Assembly (NCBI GenBank): GCA_002633005.1
Contig: NMRA01000050.1
Coordinates: 395,983 to 457,982 of the forward strand
DNA from: Phoronis australis
Lineage: Eukaryota > Phoronida > Phoronidae
Direction of reading: 5' to 3'
DNA length: 62,000 nt
Part shown: one piece after another, positions 22,556 through 33,521 of the stretch
Position numbering within the stretch: the stretch's first letter is position 1
How the letters are laid out: the number at the start of each line of letters is the position of its first letter
Notes under the pieces: model-generated
Told to the model about the DNA's origin: nothing
Databases searched by the model: none
The model's input: the letters and a program-made list of their open reading frames with translations, nothing else
Made by a program: the position numbers and the translations under genes

Positions 22556-22749
22556 GCACACGGTGTGGGGATAATACAAAACGCCAACAAGTGCCTGGTG
22601 CTTGATCGGGGGGACTTCAGATCCGTGAGAGAGAAATACCGTGCGTGAGAGAAAAATATTTGTTTGTTGCCAATTCCGAGCGATGCACAGGAAAGGAATT
22701 GAGTCTGTGTTCTTTGTTTTTTACGTTACGACGTTCTCCCGTTGAGCCT

Positions 22750-23010
22750 AACTTGTTAAGTTGTATATCATAACATAAACCAATGACATTTCTGAATTGC
22801 CCATCAAATACTGATCAAGCTTATAGTTTTTGAATCACCAAAATCGCCCAACTACAAGTTAAGACAATCTATTCTGTCCGAACGTACCAACGTACTGGGT
22901 TTGACTGTGTTCACATGTGATAGATAATTTATCTGCATGTTGTCCTACCAGACAAAAGACTATGCTCGGCAGTTAACAAAGGAGCTAAATGTAATCACAC
23001 GCTCACAACC
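22750..23010 (-). repeat. Interspersed repeat R2, degraded copy
   Basis: It shares TTTTTGAATCACCAAAATCG, CAATCTATTCTGTCC, ACTGGGTTTGACTGTGTTCA and CAGTTAACAAAGGAGC with 20285-20540, with internal deletions. Same orientation as the copy at 20160-20590. Confidence 0.75.
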
Positions 23011-25435
23011 GCTGTACTGAACGGGAGAACGCCCTACTGAATTATGGGCATTTATTTTTATGACCCAAATGAAGTCATTTTTCACAGTAGTTCACATTAA
23101 ATTTAGACCGCATTAAAAGCGATCCGAGTCACATTTTAATTTTACAAAGTTACGCGGGTTCAGTTGTTCAACACTCTGTGAAAAGGCTTATTGGGGCACA
23201 ACGAAGGTACGTCCCAAGTTAGCGGTACTTATCCTGGATATAATGTATTTGCATCGAGCAACACGAATTAAATGATAAAGTTGCGCGATCTTAGTGGTTT
23301 CTCTTGAAAAAAAACGAAAAAATAAAACGCTCGCAGTGGATTAACAGGCATGCAGCCGCTCAGGCCACTCGAAAATCTGCCACTGGTTGCGATCTTCTAA
23401 TAGTTTGATATTTTCCCTATCGACTGATTAAATCTTAAAAAAAACGCTTGTAAGTGCTGCATCACATGTTTTTGTATGTCTCTGGAAAAAATCACTTTCT
23501 TCGCAATCTTTATTTGTTAGATATCGCGCTTTGAAAAGGACAATTTGCCCCGTTTGTTTACACGGCAATTAGCCGTGTCACGTGACTAGTAGTACTCTCC
23601 AATATGGCGTCAAGTTGTCAGCGGCAGGAGCGCGTGCGCCCGGTCTATGTGATGTCTATGAGCTGAGTAAAGCGTATTTAGAGCTACATGTCGCCTTGTT
23701 TAACTTTCTGAACACAAAATTCTAATCAGGCATTTTAATTTACTCGCATAATTGTCTTTGCCGTCATAGGATTCCATTTCCATTACAAACAAGAACACTG
23801 AAACCATCTGCAACTCAAAAAACGCTTCAGAACTTTTAGGGTTGGCCAACTCTAAAATTACGGATTCGAAAATGCAACATGTACATGTACATGCAGTCCT
23901 ATACACTGCACGTGACTTGAGATTGGATGAGCATAGTAAAGTATTTGTTAAAATTCCTAAGACACTGACAGGTAAACATTGAAGCGAAATGCCGGCAATT
24001 TTAATTTATAGGCTACTGACCTCGATTTCAATTAATTGGAAGCCCTTGATGGAAATCGGCGATTCGTAACAAAATCATAAACAACAACAGGCTGTGCGGT
24101 TTTATAGCTCTAGTCAAAGCTAATGACTGAAAAAATACCAAATCCTGTTTTGATTTATTAGTATATAGTAAAATCGACTTTCCCGTCCAGCTCTCTGAAA
24201 TGAAATAATGCTCTGTAACTCTCGACAACCCTAAAAATTTTGGAGGAAAATTTGAAAACTCCTTTCAAAGTCTGGTAAACGAGCAAGTATGACCTACGCT
24301 TTTAGCGAATTACACGGCAACTGTGGGAAAATACCACCCACTAATGACCATAATGTCCAATTTGTGAAATAGGGGGTATGAATTTTTAGCTGATTCCTGT
24401 TTTTCTTTCTTTCAAGATTGACTCCAATGCATTTGCAGGTGGCATGAAAAACCTTTTCTTAAAAGGCTGTTTCAAAATGACACAGAAATATTCAGACAGA
24501 AAAATAAGTTTATTTTTGGACTTTTGGTGGTGACCCAACAAAAATGCCGCCACATTTGAATGGTGACGAACCCAGTCATTTTGTCGATTGTGAAAGTCAT
24601 ACTGTACAGCAGCACATACAGGTTTGCAAGATGCTGAGTTCTGTCGATTGACGGAAGCTTGTGAAGACAAAAGAGATATCGTCTTTACTGCTGAAGCCGA
24701 AGTTGGGGTCGAGTTCAACACCGGTTGACGAAGAGCAATTCCACGAGAAAATCAAAAGAAATAAAAAAATCAGCCTAGGGGTCATCTTTCAGATTCAGCT
24801 TAAACTTTGTGTATGTAATCGAGGTGTGGCTGTTATACAAACTACCAATTTTTTACTTGACCTTTTAACTTTTTACCTATAGGCCTTCAAAGGTTCACAA
24901 AGAAAACAGCAAATGTCCAATGTACAAAACATGTAGATCGCACGCAATGAGAGAAAAAACATAATGGGATGAGGAAGTGGGACATAAGGACTACTAATCA
25001 AAATTGATACTAATGATTTCGCTGCATTCACCACGTGACTGGGGAGATAAATACGGAGGCACTTTTTGTAGTGTTGAAAGTGGGTGTCACTGAAGTGCTT
25101 CTACAAGCCAGTTTGCTGGCTGTGAACATTGAAAGATATGTTTAGATCCTGGGTGTTTGAACAAATTTAAGAAATCTTTCGAATGGCTTTTCTCATTTTT
25201 GTTCTAAAATGCCTGAATATTGCGTACTCTACACTTTTTAAATGAACATGTTTGTAACTTTCTTACGTTTAAATTGGTTTCAACAATAAATAATTAATGA
25301 GATTCAACATATTAGAGACCATAATGCTGTCTGACATATCCTTACATCATTTCACCCTTTGAGCGTTCATAACTGACCGTGGGTTAGATTGGTCAAATAA
25401 ACGTGTATTCCCTCTCCTTCTCTCATTCGTTTCAG
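23011..25435. other. Upstream region of the Reeler-domain gene; no gene recognised
   Basis: Several ORFs of 60-110 codons occur on the minus strand, but none has domain features. A CpG-containing segment with AATATGGCGTC and GTCTATGTGATGTCTATGAG lies near 23600. The 5' end of the Reeler gene's transcript must lie somewhere here, because its first coding exon is preceded by a splice acceptor. I could not place the promoter. Confidence 0.3.
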
Positions 25436-25645
25436 GTAGCCTGTAATTCTACACAATGTTGCTGCTCTGTGTATTGATGTTGGCTGCCTGTGTGACGGTG
25501 AGAGGGTACTCCGGTGGCGCGCCGCTTGGAGCCTGCGACACCATGTTTCCCACTGGGCACCAAGCTCAGGCCAAATCTGCCGTAACCACTCTGTACAAAG
25601 TCCAGGCCGATAAACACACCTACACTCCGGGGTCTAAGATCAAAG
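25436..25645 (+). CDS. Reeler-domain secreted protein, first coding exon (coding from 25456)
   Basis: A strong acceptor (CTCTCATTCGTTTCAG, ending 25435) precedes 20 nt of 5' UTR and the ATG at 25456; the exon ends AAAG|GTAAAC. Residues 1-17 (MLLLCVLMLAACVTVRG) are a clear signal peptide. Next comes YSGGAPLGACDTMFPTGH, the conserved Reeler start (SGAP..AC..M.P.H), and TLYKVQADKHTYTPGSKIK, matching the Y-x-V..YTPG beta strands. Reeler domains occur in reelin, spondin/FRRS1-type proteins and small secreted invertebrate 'defence proteins'. The full assembly here (164 residues, one domain) fits the last group. Extracellular location is implied. An upstream non-coding exon must exist. Confidence 0.92.
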
Positions 25646-26164
25646 GTAAACACAGTCCCAGCTCATGTTACCAATACGTTCACTGCAAAATGTTGACAAA
25701 AACTTTTGCGTCCTAGACGTACTTGGCTAGCTGATACTTAGAGCGTATATCCTTCCGCCAATTCAAAAATCGACTTTTGAGTTAAACCACTTATCGTTGC
25801 TGTTGGTCTCATTTTATTCCTAATGTGCAAATTTGAAGTGTTTTCGGGGTTTCGAATGAACTGACAGTTTGTTAGTGCTGATCAGACAGGGCTCTACATG
25901 TTGGCTTGTCACGGCGTGTCATTTTATGCGCCGAACATAGTCTCAAGAAAACTTGCTCTGTCAGTTCTGCACAAACTTGGAAAACACGTCCGAACAAGAA
26001 TAAACTCAAAACAAATTTTACTGTGGAAAGTGGTCTAAATCGAAACTTCACTTCTTGGATGCAACACTAGCTTCTAACCGCTTTAACCACCCGACCACGC
26101 TCTCTATCGGGTACAGTAGCTTATTGGTTTCACCGGATATCCGGTCGATAGATGCTTTGTTGAA

Positions 26165-26524
26165 TGGTATGATGAATGAATGTTTGTAGCATTGTACAGA
26201 TCAAGATGTGGCCTTTTCCTCAACTCTGACAAGTTCAGGCACAACTTTAGTAATGTCTCTCCAAACTTTAAATGTGGTGACCATCAATCTTATCCTCATA
26301 TTTTCTTCAAATGTCCCCTCATCGAATCCCTGAGAGACTCACTCTTTCGTGCACTCAATGATAACCAATCAATTGTTAACGCTCTCAATTCTTGTAATAA
26401 TATCCCTACTAGAGTTACATTATTACTGAATGGTAGTCCTAACCTTGACTTTGTTCTCAACGAATTCCTCCTAAGCAACGTTCGCAAATTTTTATGTACC
26501 GTTTATCAATATTGTTGCATCTGA
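26165..26524 (+). pseudogene. Non-LTR retrotransposon (LINE) C-terminal fragment
   Basis: The frame reads ALYRSRCGLFLNSDKF, then FKCGDHQSYPHIFFKCPLIE and stops at 26524. A Cx(2-3)..H..F.CP knuckle after a short RSRCG-type strand is the usual C-terminus of reverse-transcriptase proteins of CR1/jockey-like LINEs. Upstream RT motifs are absent, so this is a 5'-truncated insertion, the normal fate of LINE copies. It lies in the first intron of the Reeler gene, in sense orientation. The element family was not determined. Confidence 0.6.
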
Positions 26525-26949
26525 TTTCCCTACATGAATCTGTGCATATTTACGTTTTTACATATCTGTAATAGCATGTCTAAGTATTGGAATACTTATT
26601 TTAGATACTACTTAATTGTATATACCTCTATGTATATAAGTTTCATTTATGAATTGTTTACAACCCAGATATAATGCTTCGCGGTTTCTGGGTTTGTTAT
26701 TATTTCTTTGTAATGAATGTTTGTTTCGAAGCTGGTTTCTTAGTAATAACTGAAAACGTAAGAGACGGATCTCCACCAAAGTTTCAAAATATTAAGGCAC
26801 TTATAGGCCTACGTCTAGTCTTGGTACAAAGCTGTATACTAAATATACAGCTTTGCGCCGATGTGGGTAATAACTGACCAGATAAAATCTGACGCAAAAT
26901 TAGTGTCATCAAAAACTACATTTTTTCTTGAGTAAACTAAATTATTTAC

Positions 26950-27350
26950 TGATGTTGGAAAAAAATTGGCGTTCTACCGTTATTCTGCTGCTAAAATTGT
27001 GGTAAGATCTTTTGCGTCGGCTCTCGGCGCCATGAAATATTGCGTCACCTATTTGCCAGTTTTTTTCACCGACTCTTCAATCAACTGTTGTTCTTTCACC
27101 AACTTGGGTACCCGTCACAACAAATTATCGGATCTGATTTCACTTCAGTAAAAGTTTTTAGAATTTTGATACCAGCAAACCCAATTTCAGAGCAAAATTT
27201 GCTGCTGCAAAGCTGTCATAATCTCTCGAGAGATGTCGCAAAACGTTAGCAAATTGCGTGTGCGCGTGACACGTTCGTACTGTTTTCAAAACGACGACAT
27301 TGTTACAAAAGGCGGAGAATTACACAAGAAAATGACGTTTATTAGACTGG
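26950..27350 (+). repeat. Interspersed repeat R1, copy 2
   Basis: Plus-strand counterpart of 18845-19265: TATTCTGCTGCTAAAATTGT, CTCTCGGCGCCATGAA, CACAACAAATTATCGGATCT, GATGTCGCAAAACGTTAGC, TACAAAAGGCGGAGAATTAC and AAATGACGTTTATTAGACTG. Stops and indels interrupt every frame. Confidence 0.8.
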
Positions 27351-28223
27351 TTTTCACTTAAACTGCTGTAACGGTCAAGGTGAGTGTTGGTTGACTCCCA
27401 AATTTTGTCTGTAAGCGTTGAACACAAAGTGGTGCCTTGCTGCATTTTGAATATTGTCTTCATGAAGCTAGCTGGCTGGCTATTATTCGTGTGAAACCCT
27501 GGTCGTGAGGTGAAACCGTGGACTCTTGTCAACTGAGATATACGTATTGCTCTGGAATTGCGTTTATTGTTCAAATAGGAATGGGAATGCAAGTTGACGG
27601 CTGTGCACGTACACGAAAGAAGTTATTTTGCCAGCTTTTTGCTCAAGGATGTGTTTAGAATTTAGCGACCATAAAAAATTTAATCTTACTTTCAAAAAAT
27701 TCATAAAACCACTATAATGGGCACCTTGAAATTCACCAGGTGGTGCTTGTGCCTTAATCCATGCATTCAAGTAGCCACAAGTAGACCCTTCTCATTCTAT
27801 GCAGATACATAAAACTCATCCTTCATTAGCACCACCTAGTGGTGCCTATCAACTCTGGCACTAAGTGTCAGTGGAAAACGCTCAGAGTGCTCAAAGTGTT
27901 ACTGAAAACTAGGCATCAGTACAGGTTACTCGCTTAAAATATAAATTTAGAACATTTCGTGTTTTAAGCAATTGACTGATCGATAAATCTGTGTGGAGTT
28001 GCAGCATAGTTTAACGAATAAGCATAAATAACCAAACCTGAAACCCCATCAGTAGGCAAACATGTAAATTTCTATTTTACTTTACAGCTTTACATGTTCT
28101 CCCTCTAATATTAAGTTCATTAGCCTTCTTAATCACGTCATCAATTGATTTCTACGTTACTGAGAAGCATCGCAAATGGACCTGGCTTTTGCAGGAGTGT
28201 AGACAAAATTTCTGTCGGGGAGA

Positions 28224-28332
28224 AATTGATTGTTTCCTATTTTCACAACCAGAAAAGCAATAATACCTTGGCAGTTTCGGCTCTTCTCAGCGGTCATCTT
28301 CCGAAGTTATTGGACACTAGGTGGCGTGGTGA
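28224..28332. repeat. Inverted-repeat arm left of Penelope-like remnant
   Basis: GATTGTTTCCTATTTTCACA through CTTGGCAGTTTCGGCTCTTC to ATTGGACACTAGGTGGCG recurs reverse-complemented at 28791-28893. The arm also contains a CACTAGGTGGCG motif like that in the ~145-bp arrays. Penelope-like elements are known to carry terminal repeats in direct or inverted orientation. Confidence 0.85.
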
Positions 28333-28341
28333 GGAGGCTGT

Positions 28342-28735
28342 TCCAAATTTTAGACAAGTTATACCCTCCATCGTCCCTGTTCCTAACTGAGTCACTTTTT
28401 CTGACCCACTAGATGGACTCTCTTATCCGTCTAGATCTTAAGGTATTTTCCGACTTAACAGGATGAGCATCATCCCAGTTAATAACATGATTAAAACCAA
28501 GAGCATGATCAGTCACTGCAGATATGTTAATAGTACTCTGAGACAGTCTCCTCTCTGAACGTGTGACCCTACGCTGAGAGATAACTCATCCACCCCCTTT
28601 CTGTGTTCGGTAAGCCTGACTGAAAACTCTCGCCCAGTCTCACTGATGTTTACGGACTCATGGTTAAGGCAAGGAATGCTATAAATACACTGCCATTTCT
28701 TAGGCTTATTAATTCTGTCTTTGGCCGGGATGAAC
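28342..28735 (-). pseudogene. Penelope-like element, GIY-YIG endonuclease domain remnant
   Basis: The minus strand reads KKWQCIYSIPCLNHESV, then ISETGREFSVRLTEHRKGVD (the ETGR..xRxxEH core of GIY-YIG nucleases), then after a frameshift AVTDHALGFNHVINWDDAHP, an in-frame stop, and NRDDGGYNLSKIWNSLL. This order (GIY-YIG, then DH..xxNHxIxW, then the NRdeG-Y-LS-W tail) is what I know from the C-terminus of Penelope-like retroelements. The reverse-transcriptase part is absent. One frameshift and at least one stop make it non-functional. Confidence 0.72.
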
Positions 28736-28738
28736 TAA

Positions 28739-28788
28739 GATGTTCCTGATGGTCAGCCATGAAGCCGTTTGAGACCATCAGGAACATC
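28739..28788. repeat. Perfect 16-bp hairpin beside the Penelope-like remnant
   Basis: GATGTTCCTGATGGTC (28739-28754) is followed, after 18 bases, by its exact reverse complement GACCATCAGGAACATC (28773-28788). It sits between the endonuclease remnant and the right inverted arm. I do not see a hammerhead ribozyme core. Confidence 0.9.
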
Positions 28789-28790
28789 AA

Positions 28791-28893
28791 CGCGCCACCT
28801 AGTGTCCAATAACTTCAAAAGATGGCTGCTGAGAAGAGCCGAAACTGCCAAGGTATTAATGCTTTTCTGGTTGTGAAATTACGAAACAATCAA
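28791..28893. repeat. Inverted-repeat arm right of Penelope-like remnant
   Basis: Reverse complement of 28224-28332, beginning CGCCACCTAGTGTCCAATAA and ending TTACGAAACAATCAA. Small substitutions only. Confidence 0.85.
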
Positions 28894-31855
28894 TTTGTAT
28901 TTTACCAACCTTTTAAAATTAGTTGGTGATATCTTGTTGGGAGAATTAAATTCAGAACTTGGAAGAATGTCTGTGAATATAAAACCTCATCATGATATTT
29001 CGATTTGCCAGTGGAAAAAGAATTTTCCCGAGTCTCATATTAGGCGACTCTCGTGTGACATAATGGAGAACGTACAGCAGAATCACCGTTTTCGACCGTC
29101 AGAGGCGGCACTCATCCTCAGAATGATGGTCACGTGGATTGCAGACACGTGGGACACTTAATACGATATCCTAAACGTTAGACAGAGAGTACTGCCCTAC
29201 AAGACCCTGTAGCCCGCTTTCTTACGACTTTCTCGACATCGATGAAAGTATTTAGTGAGACATTCGTGAGTCTTTAAAAACATAGAGAATATGACTAAAC
29301 GTAAAATATAACAACTTTTGTTTGCATGATATTTCTTAATCGTCATTCGTATCCTGTGCCACATGACCCTTTATCGTCAATGGTCGAAATCACACTTGCA
29401 ATACCAAGGTGCACTGGGCTGGTGTATTTTTCACTTGATCACTGATATGTGGATAATCACAGGGAGACAGTGGGTGTGAGTATAAAGAATCGTACACTGA
29501 GTTTGTTAGAACACAGCGACATAAAACATAGAAAGTCCAGTACTTAATCCAAACAAAATTTTTGAAAGGGTCTACGTCTCGTATTCTAAAAGATTACTTC
29601 ACGAAAGTTTACTTACAGAGCTTCTTGGCCTCTGGGTTTGTAATGTATTGTACAACGCCTTTATCATAAGCACTTGGCGTTAGTTGTCAATGGCGCACAG
29701 AAATTATGCTTAACGCAATTTACTTTTACTGCGTTAAAGGTTTAAGGTTTGTAGTGAAAGCTTTTTTTAAAGTAACGTCTTGCAGAAGATGATTTTGACT
29801 GTGTACCAATCTGCCGTTGATTGGGTTGTGTGAACGTTTTCATAAAAAGCATTAAAGTCATTTTTGTAGTAGCCTCTCATACACAAATGGAATATTTTAA
29901 AAAACAAATTCCAGAAGTGCATAGTGCATAGTGTCTAAAATTTCATAGGAATCCGGTCAACCATTTCTGAGGTATGATGTTCTATGCTACGATTTCTAGG
30001 GTCCAAAATAACCTTAAATCGACATTAAAATGTCGGCACTCGAGAAATCAGATGGCAATTTCACCATGGTAGTCATACAAGTGAAAATTTTAAGACTCTC
30101 TTGTGCGCATTTGTCGTCTGAATTTTTATACAAACGGTGAATTACCACTATGCGAGTACACTGAATTTATTCAAACGAGTATTGTGTCAACAGGTTAGGA
30201 CTACCGAGACAAATAATTTGTTCACTTGCCCTCTCATATCGAACACCTTTTACTAATCACCAATCAAGCAGTGACCGTCGGCTGTCGCAGTCCAAAGCAA
30301 GTGAATATTGTTTTCACGCATCACTAGTCTAATTGAACCCAACAAGGAAACTATCTTGTAACGATATCTTTGTCGAGTGACACTAATTTTATTGCTCCGT
30401 TGCACATGGTGGGGTCAGGTATTACCAGACACACAATGATTTAGTGTTTTCTATAAGATAATTTTAGGTATTTTCTTACAAATACGACAAACAACAAGTC
30501 GAGGCGTATTGTGCAGACTGCAAACAAACTAGTAGCCTTAGCTGCAATTTGCGACTCATTAGTAAAAAGCACTCCAGCATAAAATACATCCTGAGATATT
30601 CTTAAGCAATCTTTTTATCATATTCAGAGTACATCAACCAACCCAGTTTACTTTGTGACAGGCTGCTTTGCTTACAGATTGACCTTAATCTGAAAACATG
30701 TATAGTCATGTACTTGTACATCCAGTCAAACAAGTCGTCTTCCATCTGATGTTTGTATTTGCCAGCAGCCAGTTGGGATAGAGAAGGCTGTTGCAAATTT
30801 TCTGTAAATAGCGCTAAAAACATAAAGTCGACCATATTCGGTTTTAATGAACGTGTTTGCGAATGCAAATATTTCCCTCAGAGGTTTGTAATCAAATAAA
30901 GTACTCACACCATGGAAATCTTTTTGAAACCACAATTATCAACAACACCAATCCAGTAATTTGTAATGACGTCCAAGGCTCCAAGGGCCCCTTTTGATGG
31001 AATCGAGTCTCACTCTTTTCTTGTTTAAGTTGCCAAATTATACATCGTTTCATGTCATGTTTCTAAGAGAGCCTCCGATGATGCAATCAGTCGTCACTCC
31101 TTTCTTTTTTAATTTTTGCCTGGTTACAAATCACTGAGTCCTCCTCAGTCTTGGAGGGGGATCTCTTGTTCAGTTCTCACCTATGCCTCTATGAGTCTGT
31201 GTCTATTGTACAGAAGCATAACCTAAGACAACTAATGCTAGAGTTCGTAACTACAAGTGGAGAAAATACGCGATTTGCCACAAATTTCAGTTGAAGCCCA
31301 CTGAATTGGTGTGGTTCAACTCTTGTATTTCACTGAGCTGTGTCTGGGACAAACTGTGGATGAATTTACGAGAGGATTTACAACATCTCGTAAAACGGAC
31401 CCAAGGGATCCCAGAGCACCCGAAAAAAAGTTGCATGGCCTCTCCCTCCTGTTGCAAAGACTATTTTTGCACATGCCAACCGAATATTTTTTCAAACTGT
31501 TCAAAAAACCGTTGCAGCTGTCTCGAACTTAACTCCGGAAACCTTCTCAAGTGTTTGTGATTTTAGAAAACTTTCTATAGATTTATGTAGTTTAGAAATC
31601 CCAGAGTGTGGGGAATTATATCGGAGAAGGCACCCCTTTGTAGGGAAAGTCGCCGTGAAAAGATCACCGTCCTGGCGGCACGTGCCGTATGTCTCTTCTG
31701 TGGGACTACCACTGCCATTATCCTCCAACAGTAAGTAGCCAAGTATCCTCCTCCTCAACTCTATGTTAACCTGCGTTATTCACTAGTCACGAGGTGTTAA
31801 CTGTTTTTGTAATGGGTTCAGTTGCAGATAATCATTTTGCTCTCGTGTATTTTAG

Positions 31856-31965
31856 TGACCTTATCGGGCACAGAGAAAATAGAAGGCTTCTTTCTCCAAG
31901 CTCGTGACGCCAACAGCACCGGGTTGAGAATTGGCACATTTACAACAAGCGAACCTGATGTCAAG
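31856..31965 (+). CDS. Reeler-domain secreted protein, second coding exon
   Basis: This 110-bp exon lies between acceptor GTGTATTTTAG and donor GTCAAG|GTGAAA. It completes the split Val codon of exon 1 and ends in phase 0. It encodes VTLSGTEKIEGFFLQARDAN, the conserved F-x-GF-L-LQAR strand that identifies Reeler domains, followed by GLRIGTFTTSEPDVK, the G-x-F strand. An N-glycosylation sequon (NST) is present. Confidence 0.92.
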
Positions 31966-33185
31966 GTGAAATATACATCTGGATATTTTTTAAAGTTTAA
32001 ATTATAAAGAACACAATTATGAAAAAGCCAAAATGACGCAAAACGTCGCTAGTGACTTCGATGATTTTTCAGTAGGCCTACTCGAAATTCAATAGGTGTC
32101 GCAAGTGAAACAAAGAACCGTCCTATAGAAATGCCTGCATTCAGAACAACTGCGTTCTGTATATCTTAGACATTTACACTTACGATGAAAAAAATCGTCA
32201 CTTCTGAAACGGAAATAGTAAATTCTATTCCATTAGATATGAATTCAAACCCATAATTCAACAATCCACCTTCACCAACCAATTCACGTCAGTGGCCGTC
32301 ATTTTACTGGGTTTCGCTAGGGTCGCGAGCATACTTGCCAACTCAACTTTCATTCACGTGTTTTTGCGTAGTCTTACGTTGTCACGCTTTCCCGCTTGAA
32401 ACTTGGGAAGAGTGCCCAAGTAAATCACACGGGACCCTTATCACAAGGGCCCCATACCGACAATCTACTTTCTGCTCAGAGTCCTTTCAAATGGTGAAAG
32501 AGGAACTTTCATCTATTAGCACCACTTAGCGAATTTCTAGTCAGCCATCGGAATCGAATCATGGCCAAAGAGTATCGGCGTTGTGGCCACAGTTTCAAGC
32601 TATAGGGAATTTCCGTATGCCTGTATTAGGCGGGGTATCGATATAAGTTATATTCGGGATCAAAAGTCAAATTTAAAAATACATTTGCAAGTGGGCGTAC
32701 TCAAATGTCTGTCACGTGGTGTCTGATACAAATCTAAAAACAAAATGTACGGAACTGTATTGTTGATATTTTTCTAATCTATAGGATACGAATTTGTCAT
32801 TGAAAATTTAGTTTTAACACACTAAAAGATTTTGTTTTCCATTTCCTAAGAAACTTGGAAACGCTAAAAAGTTATAACTTTCACAATTTCCCCTCGTATT
32901 CGACCCAAGCGTATTTCAAGAAAAGTGTTCTTACATACGATCCCTGGTATTATATTCCTTTAAGGTCGGAAGGGGCAAGTAAGCTTGATTTGCACTCGTA
33001 TCTACAAGGAACTGTAACCGGAGGTGTAGTGGCATGGCGCCCTGCTGGTCCTTTCTACTGGACCTGGGAACAGAAAGCTGCATGCATCCACACCTGAATA
33101 TGCTTCAGTCTTGGTCATGTTTTTTTTTGCTTATAATGGCGTGGTTGCAATCTGGGAGACTAGATCGGGCAGGATTCGATGTGTG

Positions 33186-33300
33186 AGCAGGGGCGGATCC
33201 AGTACTTTTAGTTAAGGGGGGGTAGCCAGAATTTTGCCCATCAGACATTCGAACGCAAAAACTTGATGGCCATTCCCTAACTCAAGTCATATGGGCAATG
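33186..33300. mobile_element. End of a CAGGGGCGGATCC-type DNA element
   Basis: CAGGGGCGGATCCAGTACTT followed by TTAAGGGGGGGTAGCC is a terminus seen in many invertebrate DNA transposons and their non-autonomous derivatives (established pattern). A related element is complete at 53340-53505, ending AATCCTGGATCTGCCCCTGC. It is inserted in the second intron of the Reeler gene. Confidence 0.55.
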
Positions 33301-33408
33301 TGCGCCTGCGCCATATGCGCTATTTTAGCTAGGGTTGGCCAATCGATCCTAACAAATTTTGAAGCGTTTTCTGGAGACACTGGTGATTTCGATGTTCTTG
33401 GTTTTCAG

Positions 33409-33521
33409 AAACTGAACTGCACAGTACCTGATGATTCTGTCACGCACTCCAAGGAATTAGACGTTAAGAAGCTGACATTTGAATGGATGGCACCAAATAA
33501 GAGTGGTTACGTAATTTTCTA
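33409..33521 (+). CDS. Reeler-domain secreted protein, third coding exon
   Basis: This 113-bp exon lies between acceptor CTTGGTTTTCAG and donor TTCTA|GTAAGTG. It starts in phase 0 and ends in phase 2 within a Tyr codon. It encodes KLNCTVPDDSVTHSKELDVK and LTFEWMAPNKSGYVIFY. The C....THS....K..(L/V)TFxWxAP..G-x-V-x-F pattern is the C-terminal half of the Reeler domain. NCT and NKS sequons are present. Reading on into the intron gives a stop at once, supporting the donor. Confidence 0.93.

Larger units (their letters stand above)
25646..31855 (+). other. 6.2-kb first intron of the Reeler-domain gene
   Basis: This phase-1 intron contains a non-LTR retroelement 3' fragment, repeat R1 copy 2 and a Penelope-like remnant within inverted repeats (annotated separately). 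The stretch 29160-31850 shows no exon consistent with a Reeler domain and no recognisable repeat. The ORFs near 30600-30930 and 31290-31760 have no features. Confidence 0.7.

Noticed and set aside
28739-28788. Hammerhead ribozyme as known from Penelope-like elements
   Set aside because: The hairpin is perfect, but the conserved CUGAUGA and GAAA core elements are not present in the right arrangement.
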